Origin: Kocuria rosea | GTDB taxonomy: Bacteria; Actinomycetota; Actinomycetes; Actinomycetales; Micrococcaceae | Direction: 5' to 3' | Assembly: GCF_006094695.1 (NCBI RefSeq) | Contig: NZ_CP035103.1 | Span: 620,001 to 684,000 of the forward strand | Length of the DNA: 64,000 bases | Part shown: positions 8,388 to 17,658 of the stretch, piece after piece | Numbering within the stretch: position 1 is the stretch's first letter | How the letters are laid out: each line of letters begins with the position of its first letter | Notes under the pieces: model-generated | Databases searched by the model: none | The model's input: the letters and a program-made list of their open reading frames with translations, nothing else | Told to the model about the DNA's origin: nothing | Translations under genes and position numbers: made by a program

Positions 8388-10802
8388 TCAGGTCCGCGTC
8401 GCCAGCACCAGCTCCGTGAGCGCGCTGAGCAGCGGCCCCTCCACGCCCAGGGCGGGTGCCTGCCCGAGCGCCCCCACGGGATCGCGCCGCACGGCCTCGT
8501 GCACCCGCCGCTTGACCTCGTAGCCGATCTGGGCGTCGTTGAGCAGGTCGAAGACGCGGTCCGCGGGATCCTGGGCGGCCACGGCGCCCAGTCCCGCCGA
8601 CCGCACCACGAGGCGCGCCCCGGGGGCGACCCCCTCGACGGTGACCGAGGTGCGGTGCCCGCGCACACCGTTCCCCCGCCGGGCGGTGCGGACCGGGACG
8701 GCCCTCCCATCCACGGTCACGGTCGGCTCCGCCGGCTCCTCGAGGCCGATGAAGGTGAGGGTCCAGGTGCGCGCCGCCGGCAGGCAGCCGAGGTGGCCCT
8801 GTGCCGGGCCGACCGTGAACTCCCCGGCGGCGGCGTCGAGGGCGAGCGGGGTGCGCGCCCAGCGGGCCGGGTCGAGGCCGTCGCCGCTGTCGTCGTCCTC
8901 GTCCAGGACGGTGCGGTGCGAGGCGCCGGCGACCACCAGGACCTCCAGCTCCCCGGGATTGCCGGGGTCCGGCGCGGCGTCGTCGTCGGACCCCGCGAGG
9001 GGCACGATCGCGCCGGAGCGGGCCAGGACGGGCACGTCGTCGAGGCCCCGGTGCAGCACGAGCTCCCGCCCGCCGTCGTAGACGGTGCCCGTGAACAGGT
9101 CCGTCCAGGACCCCTCCGGCAACCACACCGGCACCGCCGCGCGGGTGACCACGGGGTCCGCGGGGGAGGTGACCGGGGCGACCATCAGCTCGGGCCCGAA
9201 CAGGTACTGGTGGCCGTACCGGTAGGCCTGCTCCGCCTCCGGGTGCTCGTGGTACAGGGGCCGGACCAGGGGGACGCCCTCCACGGCGGCGGCCCGGTTG
9301 GCGGTGTGCAGGTAGGGGACCAGCCGGTGCCGCAGCCGGAGGCCGCGCTCCATGGCCTCCGCATAGGGGGAGCGGTAGCGCCACGGCTCCTTGGCGATGA
9401 AGTCGTTGTCGCCCGAGTGCAGGCGCAGGATCGGGGAGAACACCCCGAACTGCAGCCAGCGGGTGGCCAGCTCGTCGTCGCGGGCGCCGAAGACGTGCCC
9501 GCCGATGTCGTGGCTCCACCAGCCGAAGCCGATGTTCGCCGCCGTCGCCGTGAAGTACGGCTGGAACGCCAGCGAGGCCCAGGAGATGACGGTGTCGCCG
9601 GAGAAGCCGACCGGGTAGCGGTGGCTGCCGGGCCCGGCGTAGCGGGAGAGCGTCAGCGGGCGGGACCCGTCCGCGCCCGAGTCCAGGAAGTGGTAGTGGT
9701 TGAGCACCCACAGGGGGTCGACCCCGGGCAGCCGCGAGTGCGGCCCGGACTGCCAGTCGACCCACCAGAAGTCCACGCCGTCGGCCTCCAGGCCGCGGTG
9801 CAGGACCTCGAAGTACGCGGCCACGAAGTCCCGGTCGGTGACGTCGAAGGCCACGGGCTCTTCCGAGCCCGGCTCGCGCCCCAGGGCCTCGAGCATCGCG
9901 GGGTGCGCGTCCTCGAAGGAGCGCACCCCGTCGGCCGGGTGCAGGTTGAGCGTGACCCGGTAGCCGTGCTCGTGCGCCCACGCGAGGAAGCCCCGCGGGT
10001 CCGGGAACAGCTCCCGGTTCCAGGTGTAGCCCGTCCAGCCCGAGCCGTGCCGGCGCTCCACGTGCTCGTCCGTGAGGTGCCAGTCCATGTCCACCACCAG
10101 CACGGAGAACGGCAGGCGGCGCCGGTCGAACTCGGCGACCAGCTCCCGGTACTCGGCCTCGTCGTAGGCGTGGTACCGGCTCCACCAGTTGCCGAGCGCC
10201 CAGCGCGGCAGGACGGGCTGCGGCCCGGACAGGGCGTAGAGGTCGCGCAGCGCCTGCCGGTGGTCGTGGCCCCAGCCGAAGAGGTAGAGGTCCACGGCGC
10301 CCTCCTCGGGCGCGCGCGGCGCGTACCAGCCGTCGTCCGTGAGCAGCACCGAGGCGGAGTCGTCGATCACCCCGAAGCCCTCGCGGGACGTGATGCCCGG
10401 CTCGAGCGGGATCGGGCCGTCGGCCTCGTCCAGGGTGCGCGCGGTCCCGCCCAGGGTGGGGGCGGGCACGCCGTAGCGCCACACGCTGTGGTAGCTGGTC
10501 ACGCCGCCGCGGATCTGCGCGGACAGTCCCGTCGGGCTGAAGGCCCGCTCGTCGTAGCTGAGGTGGATCCGCTCCGTGCTCAGCTCCAGCCCGGCCGCCG
10601 TGCGCCGCACCCGGAAGTCCGGCACCGGGAACCGGCGGTCGACGGCGAACGCGGACGGACGGTCCTCGAAGCGGCCGGCGGGACTGTACTCCAGGCGCAG
10701 CAGCCCGGGGCTCAGCACGCTGATGCGGTAGTGCTCGCCGGCGACGACGGCGCCCGGGTCCGCGGTGCCGGCGCCGGTGGGACGGAAGTGGGGGAGGGGC
10801 AT
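8388..10802 (-). CDS. Glycoside hydrolase family 31 (alpha-glucosidase/alpha-xylosidase type)
   Basis: 804 residues without a signal peptide. An N-terminal beta-sandwich (about 1-200) precedes the (beta/alpha)8 barrel. The nucleophile is Asp349 in WWVDWQSG and the acid/base is Asp403 in FSGDTVISW; GWWSHDIGGH and LRLHSGDND are further GH31 core blocks. Beta-sandwich domains follow (PVWLPEGSWTDLFTG). The last 65 or so residues (DRVFDLLNDAQIGYEVKR onward) look like an extra helical tail. It releases alpha-linked glucose or xylose from oligosaccharides in the cytosol; the exact linkage cannot be read from sequence. Divergent from the flavin operon across 126 bp. Confidence 0.92.
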   Translation of the reverse strand: MPLPHFRPTGAGTADPGAVVAGEHYRISVLSPGLLRLEYSPAGRFEDRPSAFAVDRRFPVPDFRVRRTAAGLELSTERIHLSYDERAFSPTGLSAQIRGGVTSYHSVWRYGVPAPTLGGTARTLDEADGPIPLEPGITSREGFGVIDDSASVLLTDDGWYAPRAPEEGAVDLYLFGWGHDHRQALRDLYALSGPQPVLPRWALGNWWSRYHAYDEAEYRELVAEFDRRRLPFSVLVVDMDWHLTDEHVERRHGSGWTGYTWNRELFPDPRGFLAWAHEHGYRVTLNLHPADGVRSFEDAHPAMLEALGREPGSEEPVAFDVTDRDFVAAYFEVLHRGLEADGVDFWWVDWQSGPHSRLPGVDPLWVLNHYHFLDSGADGSRPLTLSRYAGPGSHRYPVGFSGDTVISWASLAFQPYFTATAANIGFGWWSHDIGGHVFGARDDELATRWLQFGVFSPILRLHSGDNDFIAKEPWRYRSPYAEAMERGLRLRHRLVPYLHTANRAAAVEGVPLVRPLYHEHPEAEQAYRYGHQYLFGPELMVAPVTSPADPVVTRAAVPVWLPEGSWTDLFTGTVYDGGRELVLHRGLDDVPVLARSGAIVPLAGSDDDAAPDPGNPGELEVLVVAGASHRTVLDEDDDSGDGLDPARWARTPLALDAAAGEFTVGPAQGHLGCLPAARTWTLTFIGLEEPAEPTVTVDGRAVPVRTARRGNGVRGHRTSVTVEGVAPGARLVVRSAGLGAVAAQDPADRVFDLLNDAQIGYEVKRRVHEAVRRDPVGALGQAPALGVEGPLLSALTELVLATRT

Positions 10803-10852
10803 GCGTCCACCCTAGGCGGACCGGGGCGGGAATAATCCGGGACGGGCGCCGC

Positions 10853-10877
10853 TTGACGGTAGTAGTTCAAATTTGAA
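10853..10877 (+). promoter_or_regulatory. -35-like box and MarR-type palindromic operator
   Basis: TTGACG at 10853-10858 is followed after 7 nt by the perfect 12-bp palindrome TTCAAATTTGAA (10866-10877). This is an A/T island in GC-rich DNA, so it stands out. It sits 51 bp before the LLM oxidoreductase start, in the expected -35/-10 spacer. The operon's last gene encodes a MarR regulator, the natural candidate to bind it and repress its own operon. The divergent GH31 gene starts 63 bp away and could be affected too. Confidence 0.7.
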
Positions 10878-10928
10878 AGAACAGGGCGGGCCGTCCGGCC
10901 GGACGCCGCCGCGGAGCAGGAGGACCAC

Positions 10929-12116
10929 ATGCAGTTCGGCATCTTCACCATCGGGGACGTCACCGAGGACCCCACCACGGGACGCACCCCCACCGAGCAC
11001 GAGCGGATCAGGGCCACCGTCGAGATCGCGAAGAAGGCGGAGGAGGTGGGCCTGGACGTCTTCGCCACGGGCCAGCACCACAACCCGCCGTTCGTGGCGC
11101 CGGGGAACCCGCCCGTCCTGCTGGCGAGCATCGCGGCGCAGACCGAGCGGCTGCAGCTGTCCACGGCCACCACCCTGATCACCACCACCGACCCGGTGCG
11201 CATCGCGGAGGACTACGCCTACCTGCAGCACCTGACCGACGGCCGCGTGGACCTCACCATGGGGCGGGGCAACACCGGCCCGGTCTATCCGTGGTTCGGC
11301 CAGGACATCCGCCAGGGCATCCCGCTGGCGATCGAGCACTACAGCCTGCTCCACCGGCTGTGGCGGGAGGACGTGGTCAACTGGCAGGGCCGGTTCCGCG
11401 GCGCCCTGCAGGGTTTCACCTCGACCCCGCGCCCGCTCGACGGCGTGGCCCCCTTCGTGTGGCACGGCTCGATCCGCTCCCCCGAGATTCCGGAGCAGGC
11501 CGCCTACTACGGCGACGGGTTCTTCCACAACAACATCTTCTGGCCCGCCGAGCACACCCGACGGATGGTGGAGTTCTACCGGACGCGCTTCGAGCACTAC
11601 GGCCACGGCTCGGCCGACCAGGCCATCGTGGGCCTCGGCGGCCAGGTGTTCATGCGCCGGAACTCCCAGGACGCCGTGCGGGAGTTCCGCCCCTACTTCG
11701 ACAACGCCCCCGTCTACGGGCACGGGCCGTCCCTGGAGGACTTCACCACGCAGACGCCGCTGACCGTCGGCTCCCCGCAGCAGGTCATCGAGAAGACCCT
11801 CGGGTTCCGCGACTACGCGGGCGACTACCAGCGCCAGCTGTTCCTGATGGACCACGCCGGCCTGCCGCTCAAGACCGTCCTGGAGCAGCTCGACCTGCTG
11901 GGCGAGGAGGTCGTGCCGGTGCTGCGCAAGGAGTTCGCCGCGCTCAGGCCCGCCCACGTGCCGGAGGCCCCGACCCACGCCTCGCTGCTGGAACGCCACC
12001 GCGCCGGCCAGGACCCGGTGCCCGGCGGCGCCGAGGACTCGCCCGCCGGGCGGGCCCGCGCCGCGCAGGCCGCGGAGCCGACCACGGGGCGGACCACGGA
12101 GAAGGCCCACCGATGA
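10929..12116 (+). CDS. LLM class flavin-dependent oxidoreductase (CE1758 family)
   Basis: 395 residues with the luciferase-like (beta/alpha)8 fold: MQFGIFTIGD start, FATGQHHNPPFVAPGNP, LSTATTLITTTDPVRIAEDYAYLQHLTDGRVDLTMGRGN cut short here, and a long Ala-rich C-tail. CE1758-family oxidoreductases occur as a duo with a CE1759-type FMN reductase, encoded immediately downstream with an ATGA overlap, so a two-component monooxygenase using reduced flavin is likely. The substrate is unknown. AGGAGGA precedes the ATG. First gene of a three-gene operon under the TTCAAATTTGAA palindrome. Confidence 0.9.
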   Translation: MQFGIFTIGDVTEDPTTGRTPTEHERIRATVEIAKKAEEVGLDVFATGQHHNPPFVAPGNPPVLLASIAAQTERLQLSTATTLITTTDPVRIAEDYAYLQHLTDGRVDLTMGRGNTGPVYPWFGQDIRQGIPLAIEHYSLLHRLWREDVVNWQGRFRGALQGFTSTPRPLDGVAPFVWHGSIRSPEIPEQAAYYGDGFFHNNIFWPAEHTRRMVEFYRTRFEHYGHGSADQAIVGLGGQVFMRRNSQDAVREFRPYFDNAPVYGHGPSLEDFTTQTPLTVGSPQQVIEKTLGFRDYAGDYQRQLFLMDHAGLPLKTVLEQLDLLGEEVVPVLRKEFAALRPAHVPEAPTHASLLERHRAGQDPVPGGAEDSPAGRARAAQAAEPTTGRTTEKAHR

Positions 12117-12808
12117 GCGTCCGGAACCCCACCGGGACGACGACGCCGGACCCCACCGCGGCGCGCCCGCTCACCGTGGCCGTGGTGTCGGCGGGGATGT
12201 CCGACGCCTCCTCCACCTCGCTGCTGGCCGACCGGCTCGCCGAGGCCGCCCGGGACGGACTGGCCGAGACGCCGGTGCGGATCGAGCGCGTGGACCTGCG
12301 CCCGCTGGCCCACGCCGTCGCCGACCACCTGCTCACCGGGTTCCCCGGTCCGGAGCTGCGGACCGCCCTGGACACGGTCGCCGGGGCGGACGCCCTGATC
12401 GCGGCCACCCCGACGTACAAGGCCTCCTACTCGGGGCTGTTCAAGTCCTTCTTCGACCTCGTCGACGACGCCGCGCTGGAGGACGTGCCCGTGCTGGTGG
12501 CCGCGACCGGGGGCACGGCACGCCACTCCCTGATGCTCGACACCGCCATGCGCCCCCTGTTCACCCACCTCAAGGCGCTGGTGCTGCCCCTGGGGGTCTA
12601 CGCCGCCACCGAGGACTGGGCCGGCGGATCGCTCGAGTCGCGCATCCGGCGCGCCGGCGCGCAGCTGGCGCGCTCGATCGCGCCGGGAGCGCAGCCGGCC
12701 GGACGGGCGGCCGGCGAGGTCCCGGCCGGTGCGGCCGCGCCCGGGCGGGGCGGCGGGTTCGACGGGGTCCCCGACTTCGCGGACCTGCTCGCCCGGGCCG
12801 GCCGGTGA
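12113..12808 (+). CDS. NAD(P)H-dependent FMN reductase (CE1759 family)
   Basis: 231 residues with a flavodoxin-like fold. LTVAVVSAGMSDASSTSLLADRL forms the FMN-phosphate loop region, and ATPTYKASYSGLFKSFFDL is the hallmark NADPH-dependent FMN reductase motif. A Gly/Ala/Pro-rich linker lies near residues 195-220. It should supply reduced FMN to the LLM oxidoreductase encoded just upstream. The ATG overlaps the previous stop (ATGA), indicating translational coupling, and its own stop overlaps the GTG of the MarR gene. Confidence 0.9.
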   Translation: MSVRNPTGTTTPDPTAARPLTVAVVSAGMSDASSTSLLADRLAEAARDGLAETPVRIERVDLRPLAHAVADHLLTGFPGPELRTALDTVAGADALIAATPTYKASYSGLFKSFFDLVDDAALEDVPVLVAATGGTARHSLMLDTAMRPLFTHLKALVLPLGVYAATEDWAGGSLESRIRRAGAQLARSIAPGAQPAGRAAGEVPAGAAAPGRGGGFDGVPDFADLLARAGR

Positions 12809-13284
12809 CCGGCCACCCGGCGGCCGCGCCGGAGCCCGCGGCCGCGCCGGAGCCCGCCGCCCGCCCGTGGGACGTGTGGCAGCTGTTCTTCGAGACCACC
12901 GCCCGGCTGACCACGGAGATCGAGGCGCGGCTCAAGGAGCACGGCTGCTCGCTCATGGACTACCAGGTGCTCCTGCTGCTGCGCAACGCCGACGACCACC
13001 GGCTGCGGATGGGGGAGCTGGCCCAGCGGCTGGTCTTCTCCCCGAGCCGGCTCAGCTACCAGATCGGCGTGCTGGAGAAGCGCGGCTGGGTGCGGCGCCG
13101 GCGCTGCGCCGAGGACGCGCGCGGCCTCGAGGCCGAGCTCACGGAGGAGGGGCTGCGCGCCTTCCGGCGCCTGCGGCCCGCCCACGCCCGCGACGTCGAG
13201 GAGCTGTTCCTCCGTGCGCTCGAGGGCGACGACGCCGACCGGCTGGCCGCCGTCATGGACCGGCTGGCCCGCCGGCTGGCCTGA
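12805..13284 (+). CDS. MarR family transcriptional regulator
   Basis: 159 residues with a winged-helix MarR layout: an Ala/Pro-rich N-tail to residue 20, dimer helix, recognition helix around RLVFSPSRLSYQIGVLEKRG, and a wing with VRRRRCAEDARGLEAELTEEG, which ends in the usual C-terminal dimerisation helices. GTG start overlaps the preceding TGA. It probably represses its own operon through the palindrome at 10866-10877; ligand unknown. The gene converges on a membrane-protein gene, with a short TGAG/CTCA pairing containing both stops. Confidence 0.9.
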   Translation: MTGHPAAAPEPAAAPEPAARPWDVWQLFFETTARLTTEIEARLKEHGCSLMDYQVLLLLRNADDHRLRMGELAQRLVFSPSRLSYQIGVLEKRGWVRRRRCAEDARGLEAELTEEGLRAFRRLRPAHARDVEELFLRALEGDDADRLAAVMDRLARRLA

Positions 13285-13315
13285 GGACGGGGCTGCGGCG
13301 TCCCGGTCCGCGAGC

Positions 13316-13819
13316 TCAGCGCAGTGCCGCCCGCACGCCCGGCCGGGCGGCCACCACGAGCCAGGCCACGTCCACGACGGCCTTGAGCGCGCCCGTCGCG
13401 AGTCCGATCGACGTGCCCGCCGGGACCACGAGCAGCAGCACGGCGTTGGCCACGGTGGTCAGGAGCGCCATGGACGCGAAGACGATGCCGAGGATCCACG
13501 CCCACTGCCGCTGCTCGCGCAGCGGGAAGTACACCAGGGCGTAGAGCCCGGCGGTGAACCCGAGGCCGAACAGGAGCGAGATGGCGAGGACGACCGTCCC
13601 GAACGCCCCTGCGGGCAGGCCGGTGTACTGCTCGGGCGCCGCCAGGTACCCCACCGCGCTGCCGAGGACCGCGACCACGAAGGACGCCACGGTGAGCCGG
13701 AGCAGCAGCCGCAGATCGGCCGTCACCGGGGGCCGGGGCGGGCGGGCCTTCGCGTAGGGAGGAGCGCCGGGCGGCGGCGGGCCGCCGTGGCCCCGGGGCT
13801 GGTGGGGCTGCTGGGACAT
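13316..13819 (-). CDS. Small four-helix membrane protein, paralogue of 856-1386
   Basis: 167 residues. A Pro/Gly/Gln-rich tail (1-33, MSQQPHQPRGHGGPPPPGAP start) is followed by four hydrophobic helices and the C-terminus VVAARPGVRAALR. Shared blocks with the paralogue are LRLLLRLT, TAGLYALVYFPLREQRQW and AWILGIVF. Function unknown; nothing resembles a transporter or enzyme motif. Start is the ATG complementary to 13817-13819, preceded by GGAGG on the coding strand. Confidence 0.7.
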   Translation of the reverse strand: MSQQPHQPRGHGGPPPPGAPPYAKARPPRPPVTADLRLLLRLTVASFVVAVLGSAVGYLAAPEQYTGLPAGAFGTVVLAISLLFGLGFTAGLYALVYFPLREQRQWAWILGIVFASMALLTTVANAVLLLVVPAGTSIGLATGALKAVVDVAWLVVAARPGVRAALR

Positions 13820-13962
13820 CGTCGGTGCCTCCTGACGCACGGGCCTGACACGGGGAGGGCCCTGCGCAGGGCCCAGCACCGAACCTATCCGTTGGAATCG
13901 CATTCGCGAACACCTGGCGGCCCCATGGCCCCGGTGCGGCGGAGCGTGACGCCCGGATCCGC

Positions 13963-15120
13963 TCAGGCGGGGGAGGTCCCGGCCGCGACGAGCGCCGCGG
14001 TCGCCGCCGCGATCGCCTGCTCCTCGTCGGTGGGCACCACGAGGACCTCCAGTGCGGATCCCGGCGCGGAGATCCGGCGGACCTCCCGCGAGCGGGCGGC
14101 GTTGGCGTCGTCGTCGAGCACGACCCCGAGGGCGCCCAGCCGCCCGCAGACGCGGGCGCGGAAGGCCGAGGCGTTCTCCCCGATCCCGGCCGTGAAGACC
14201 AGCGCCTGCGCGCCGTCCACGGCCACGTGGTAGCCGCCCACGTACTTCGCCAGGCGGTGGGCGGCCATCTCCAGGGCCAGCTCGGCGCGCTCGTCGCCGC
14301 GGTCGGCGGCCTCCTGGACGGCGCGCATGTCGTGGTCGCCGGCGATGGCCCGCAGGCCGGACTCCTTGTTGAGCACGGCGTCGAGCCGCTCGGGGGTCAT
14401 CCCGGGGTCCCGGCGCAGGACGGCGGTGACCACGGACGGGTCCAGGTCCCCGGTGCGGGTGCCCATCACCAGGCCCGCCAGGGGGGTGTAGCCCATCGAC
14501 GTGTCGTAGGAGGCGCCGTCCTTGACCGCCGTCACCGACGCGCCGTTGCCCAGGTGCGCCACCACGCAGCTGAACCGCTCGCGCGGGACGCCCAGGAACT
14601 GCGCCGCCTGACCCGTCACCCAGTCGTGGGACGTGCCGTGGAACCCGTAGCGGCGGATCCCCCAGCGCTCGTAGAACTCCTCCGGCACGGCGTAGCGCCA
14701 CACGTGCTCGGGCATGGTGCGGTGGAAGGCGGTGTCGAACACGCAGATCTGGGGCAGGTGCGGCCACGTCTTCTGCACGGCCCGCAGGCCCAGGACGGCG
14801 GCGGGGTTGTGCAGGGGAGCCAGCGGGACCAGCCGCTCGATGTCGCGGATGATCTCGTTGGTCGCGAGCACCGGCGCGGAGAAGCGCTCGCCGCCGTGGA
14901 CCACGCGGTGGCCCGCGGCGTCGATCGTGCGCCCCTCCAGCTCGGCCTCGAGCCGCTCCGCGAGCAGCTCGAGCGCCTGCGTGTGGTCCGCGATCCGCGA
15001 GCTGCCGATGTTCTCGATCAGCCCGGAGGCCAGCACCGTCCCGCCGTCCGCACCGGCCTCGAGCTCCCGGACCTGGTACTTGAGCGAGGACGAGCCGCAG
15101 TTGACGACGAGCACGAGCAT
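13963..15120 (-). CDS. ackA: Acetate kinase
   Basis: 385 residues, close to the family length of about 400. It interconverts acetyl phosphate and ADP with acetate and ATP. N-terminal LVVNCGSSSLKYQ is the ASKHA phosphate loop; HRVVHGGERF, FDTAFHRTMP, YGFHGTSHDWV, HLGNGASVTAV and LVFTAGIGENA are the canonical acetate kinase blocks in order. It lies 67 bp downstream of pta on the same strand, so Pta and AckA form the usual acetyl-CoA to acetate route yielding ATP by substrate-level phosphorylation. Confidence 0.97.
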   Translation of the reverse strand: MLVLVVNCGSSSLKYQVRELEAGADGGTVLASGLIENIGSSRIADHTQALELLAERLEAELEGRTIDAAGHRVVHGGERFSAPVLATNEIIRDIERLVPLAPLHNPAAVLGLRAVQKTWPHLPQICVFDTAFHRTMPEHVWRYAVPEEFYERWGIRRYGFHGTSHDWVTGQAAQFLGVPRERFSCVVAHLGNGASVTAVKDGASYDTSMGYTPLAGLVMGTRTGDLDPSVVTAVLRRDPGMTPERLDAVLNKESGLRAIAGDHDMRAVQEAADRGDERAELALEMAAHRLAKYVGGYHVAVDGAQALVFTAGIGENASAFRARVCGRLGALGVVLDDDANAARSREVRRISAPGSALEVLVVPTDEEQAIAAATAALVAAGTSPA

Positions 15121-15187
15121 GGAGGACTCCCTGGGGCTGTGGCGACGGGCATGGGGACGGGGACGGTGCGAGCGGTGGGCCGGTGGG

Positions 15188-17281
15188 TCACATGCCCTGC
15201 GCCTGGATCGCGGTGATCGCGACCGTGTTGACGATGTCGTCCACGGTGCACCCGCGCGAGAGGTCGTTGACGGGCTTGCGCAGCCCCTGCAGCACCGGGC
15301 CCACGGCCACGGCGCCGGCCGACTGCTGGACGGCCTTGTAGGTGTTGTTGCCGGTGTTGAGGTCCGGGAAGACGAACACGGTCGCCCGGCCGGCCACGGC
15401 GGAGCCGGGCAGCTTGGAGGCCGCGATCGAGGCGTCCACCGCGGCGTCGTACTGGATGGGGCCCTCCACCTCGAGCCCCGGGTCCGCGCCGCGCACGATC
15501 TCGGTGGCCGTCCGGACCTTGTCCACGTCCTCGCCGGAGCCGGACCCGCCGGTCGAGTAGGACAGCATCGCCACCCTGGGCTCCACCCCGAACTGGCGGG
15601 CGGTGCGGGCGGAGGCGAGCGCGATGTCCGCCAGCTGCTGGGCGTCCGGGTTGGGGTTCACGGCGCAGTCGCCGTAGACCAGGACGCGGTCCTCGAGGAG
15701 CATGAAGAACACGGAGGAGACGATCTTCACGCCCTCGGAGGTCTTCACGAACTCCAGGGCGGGGCGGATCGTGTTGGCGGTGGTGTGCGCGGCGCCGGAG
15801 ACCATGCCGTCCACGTCCCCCATCTGCACCATCATGGTGCCGAAGTAGGAGCCGTCGAGCATCCGCTCCAGTGCCGTCTCCGGCTGCACGCCCTTGTGGG
15901 CGCGCAGCCGCACGTACTCCCCGGCGTACTTCTCGCGCAGCGCGTCGTCGTGCTCGAAGTCCACGAGGGTCAGCCCGTCCTCGGCGAAGTCGAGGTTGAT
16001 GCCCTCCGTCTGGCACAGCTGGGCGATCCGCCCGGGGTCGCCCAGGACCGTGAGGTCGCAGAAATTGCGGCGGTGGATCATCTCGGCGGCCCGCAGGATG
16101 CGGGGGTCCTCGCCCTCGGGCAGCACGATGTTCTTCCGGTCCGCCCGGGCCGTCTCGACGAGCTCGTGCAGGAAGCGCAGGGGCGTGCGCTTGGCCGGGC
16201 GCGGCAGGTCGAGCCGGCTCACGAGCTCCTCGCCGTCCACCCGCCGGGCCCACTCGCCGAGCGCGGCCGCGACCTTGCGCGGGTGCGCCCCGGAGAGGGT
16301 GCCCCGGGTCCGGGACACCTCCCGGGCGGCCCGGTAGGTGTCCAGCCCGGTGGTCAGCACGGGGAACGGCGCCGCGGCGGTGAGCTCCCGGATCCGCCCC
16401 TCGGTCTCGAAGCCGCCCGTGAGCAGCATCCCGGAGGGGACGGGCAGGGCGGGGGAGAGGGCGGAGGCCAGGGACGCGACGACGATGTCGGAGCGGTCCC
16501 CCGGCGTGATGACGAAGTCGCCGTCGGCGAGCTGCTCGAGGTAGTGGCCCACGGTCATCGCGGCGATCTTCACGCCCTTGACGTCCCGGTCCAGGGAGAC
16601 CGCGGACGGGCCGTCCCCGAACCCGTGCCGGTCCCGCAGCTCGGCGACGGTCGGCGCGGCCACCGCCTCGTTCTCGGCGATGACGTACACGGGCAGGCCC
16701 CGCACGCCGCGGGCGGCGTTGTGCTCGATCTGCTCCACCCAGTCGGGGCGGGCGCGGTTGACGATGACCGCGAAGATGTCGCACCGCACCTGGTTCAGCT
16801 CGGCCCGGGTGACCTCGACCGCGTTGAGCACGTCCTCGGGGCTCTCGGACTCGTCGGCGCCGATCACGGCCAGCACGGAGGCGCCCAGGTTGTTGGCCAT
16901 CCGGGCGTTCATGTCGAACTCGGCGGTGGCCGCGTTGTGCGCCAGGAGGTCGGTGCCGTCCACCACGATCACGTCGCAGTGCCGGGCCATCTCGCCGTAG
17001 ACGGTCACGGCCATCGCGTCGAGCTCGTCGTGGTCCCCCGCGGCGAGCAGCTCCCGGGTGCGCGCCAGGGAGATGCCGCCGCGGCAGCGCTCGTCCGGGA
17101 GGTCGAAGTTGCGCTTCATCAGCTGCACCATCGGGTCCTCCGCCGGGGTCTCCCCGAGGTGGACGGGCCGGAAGTAGCCCAGGCGGTCCGTCTTGCGGAA
17201 CAGCGAGTCGGCCAGGCCGAGGGCCACGAGCGACTTGCCGGACTGCGGCGTCATGGCGCTGACGTAGATGCCTTGGGTCAT
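15188..17281 (-). CDS. pta: Phosphate acetyltransferase
   Basis: 697 residues, the long three-domain Pta. The N-terminal P-loop/BioD-like domain contains MTPQSGKSLVALGLADSL; a DRTGG domain follows (KIAAMTVGHYLEQL, VITPGDRSD); the C-terminal catalytic PTA_PTB domain from about residue 370 has NIVLPEGEDPRILRA, MVSGAAHTTANTIRPALE and SYSTGGSGSG. It converts acetyl-CoA plus phosphate to acetyl phosphate. Followed by ackA in a presumed operon. Confidence 0.97.
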   Translation of the reverse strand: MTQGIYVSAMTPQSGKSLVALGLADSLFRKTDRLGYFRPVHLGETPAEDPMVQLMKRNFDLPDERCRGGISLARTRELLAAGDHDELDAMAVTVYGEMARHCDVIVVDGTDLLAHNAATAEFDMNARMANNLGASVLAVIGADESESPEDVLNAVEVTRAELNQVRCDIFAVIVNRARPDWVEQIEHNAARGVRGLPVYVIAENEAVAAPTVAELRDRHGFGDGPSAVSLDRDVKGVKIAAMTVGHYLEQLADGDFVITPGDRSDIVVASLASALSPALPVPSGMLLTGGFETEGRIRELTAAAPFPVLTTGLDTYRAAREVSRTRGTLSGAHPRKVAAALGEWARRVDGEELVSRLDLPRPAKRTPLRFLHELVETARADRKNIVLPEGEDPRILRAAEMIHRRNFCDLTVLGDPGRIAQLCQTEGINLDFAEDGLTLVDFEHDDALREKYAGEYVRLRAHKGVQPETALERMLDGSYFGTMMVQMGDVDGMVSGAAHTTANTIRPALEFVKTSEGVKIVSSVFFMLLEDRVLVYGDCAVNPNPDAQQLADIALASARTARQFGVEPRVAMLSYSTGGSGSGEDVDKVRTATEIVRGADPGLEVEGPIQYDAAVDASIAASKLPGSAVAGRATVFVFPDLNTGNNTYKAVQQSAGAVAVGPVLQGLRKPVNDLSRGCTVDDIVNTVAITAIQAQGM

Positions 17282-17362
17282 GGTGGCGGGGTCCTCCGAC
17301 GGTCGGGCTGGGTCCGTGCCCAGTCTAGGGCCCGCCCGCCGCAGGACCGGGTGCGGGGCCGC

Positions 17363-17620
17363 TCAGGCGAGGGAGAGGAACATCTTCTCCAGCTCGGCCT
17401 TGTCGAGGCTCGGGTCCTCCGAGCGCAGGCACTGGTCCAGGCCCGTGGCGATGATGGAGAAGCCGGCCTTGTCGAGGGCGCGGGAGACCGCGGAGAGCTG
17501 CGTCACCACGTCCTTGCACTCGCGGCTCTCCTCGAGCATGCGGATGACGGCGCCGAGCTGGCCCTGGGCCCGCTTGAGCCGGTTGATGGTGGGGGTGAGG
17601 TCCTGGGGGTCGAGTTGCAC
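17363..17620 (-). CDS. CsoR/CstR family sulfur- or metal-sensing repressor (CstR-like)
   Basis: 85-residue all-helical DUF156 protein. It keeps the two family cysteines, Cys35 (in RECKDV) and Cys64 (in LDQCL). The position of the copper-ligating His of CsoR, four residues before the second Cys, is Gly60, and the context ATGLDQCL does not supply a substitute. Loss of that His with retention of both Cys is characteristic of CstR, which senses persulfides rather than Cu(I). The divergent neighbour is a rhodanese, which supports this. Two near-palindromic GC-tract operators lie between the two genes. Confidence 0.85.
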   Translation of the reverse strand: MQLDPQDLTPTINRLKRAQGQLGAVIRMLEESRECKDVVTQLSAVSRALDKAGFSIIATGLDQCLRSEDPSLDKAELEKMFLSLA

Positions 17621-17658
17621 GGGGCGCTCCTGGGTGTGGTGGTTGCTCCGACGATTCT

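Noticed and set aside
17363..17620. Copper-responsive CsoR
   Set aside because: The copper-ligating His is Gly60, and the neighbour is a rhodanese rather than a copper ATPase or chaperone.
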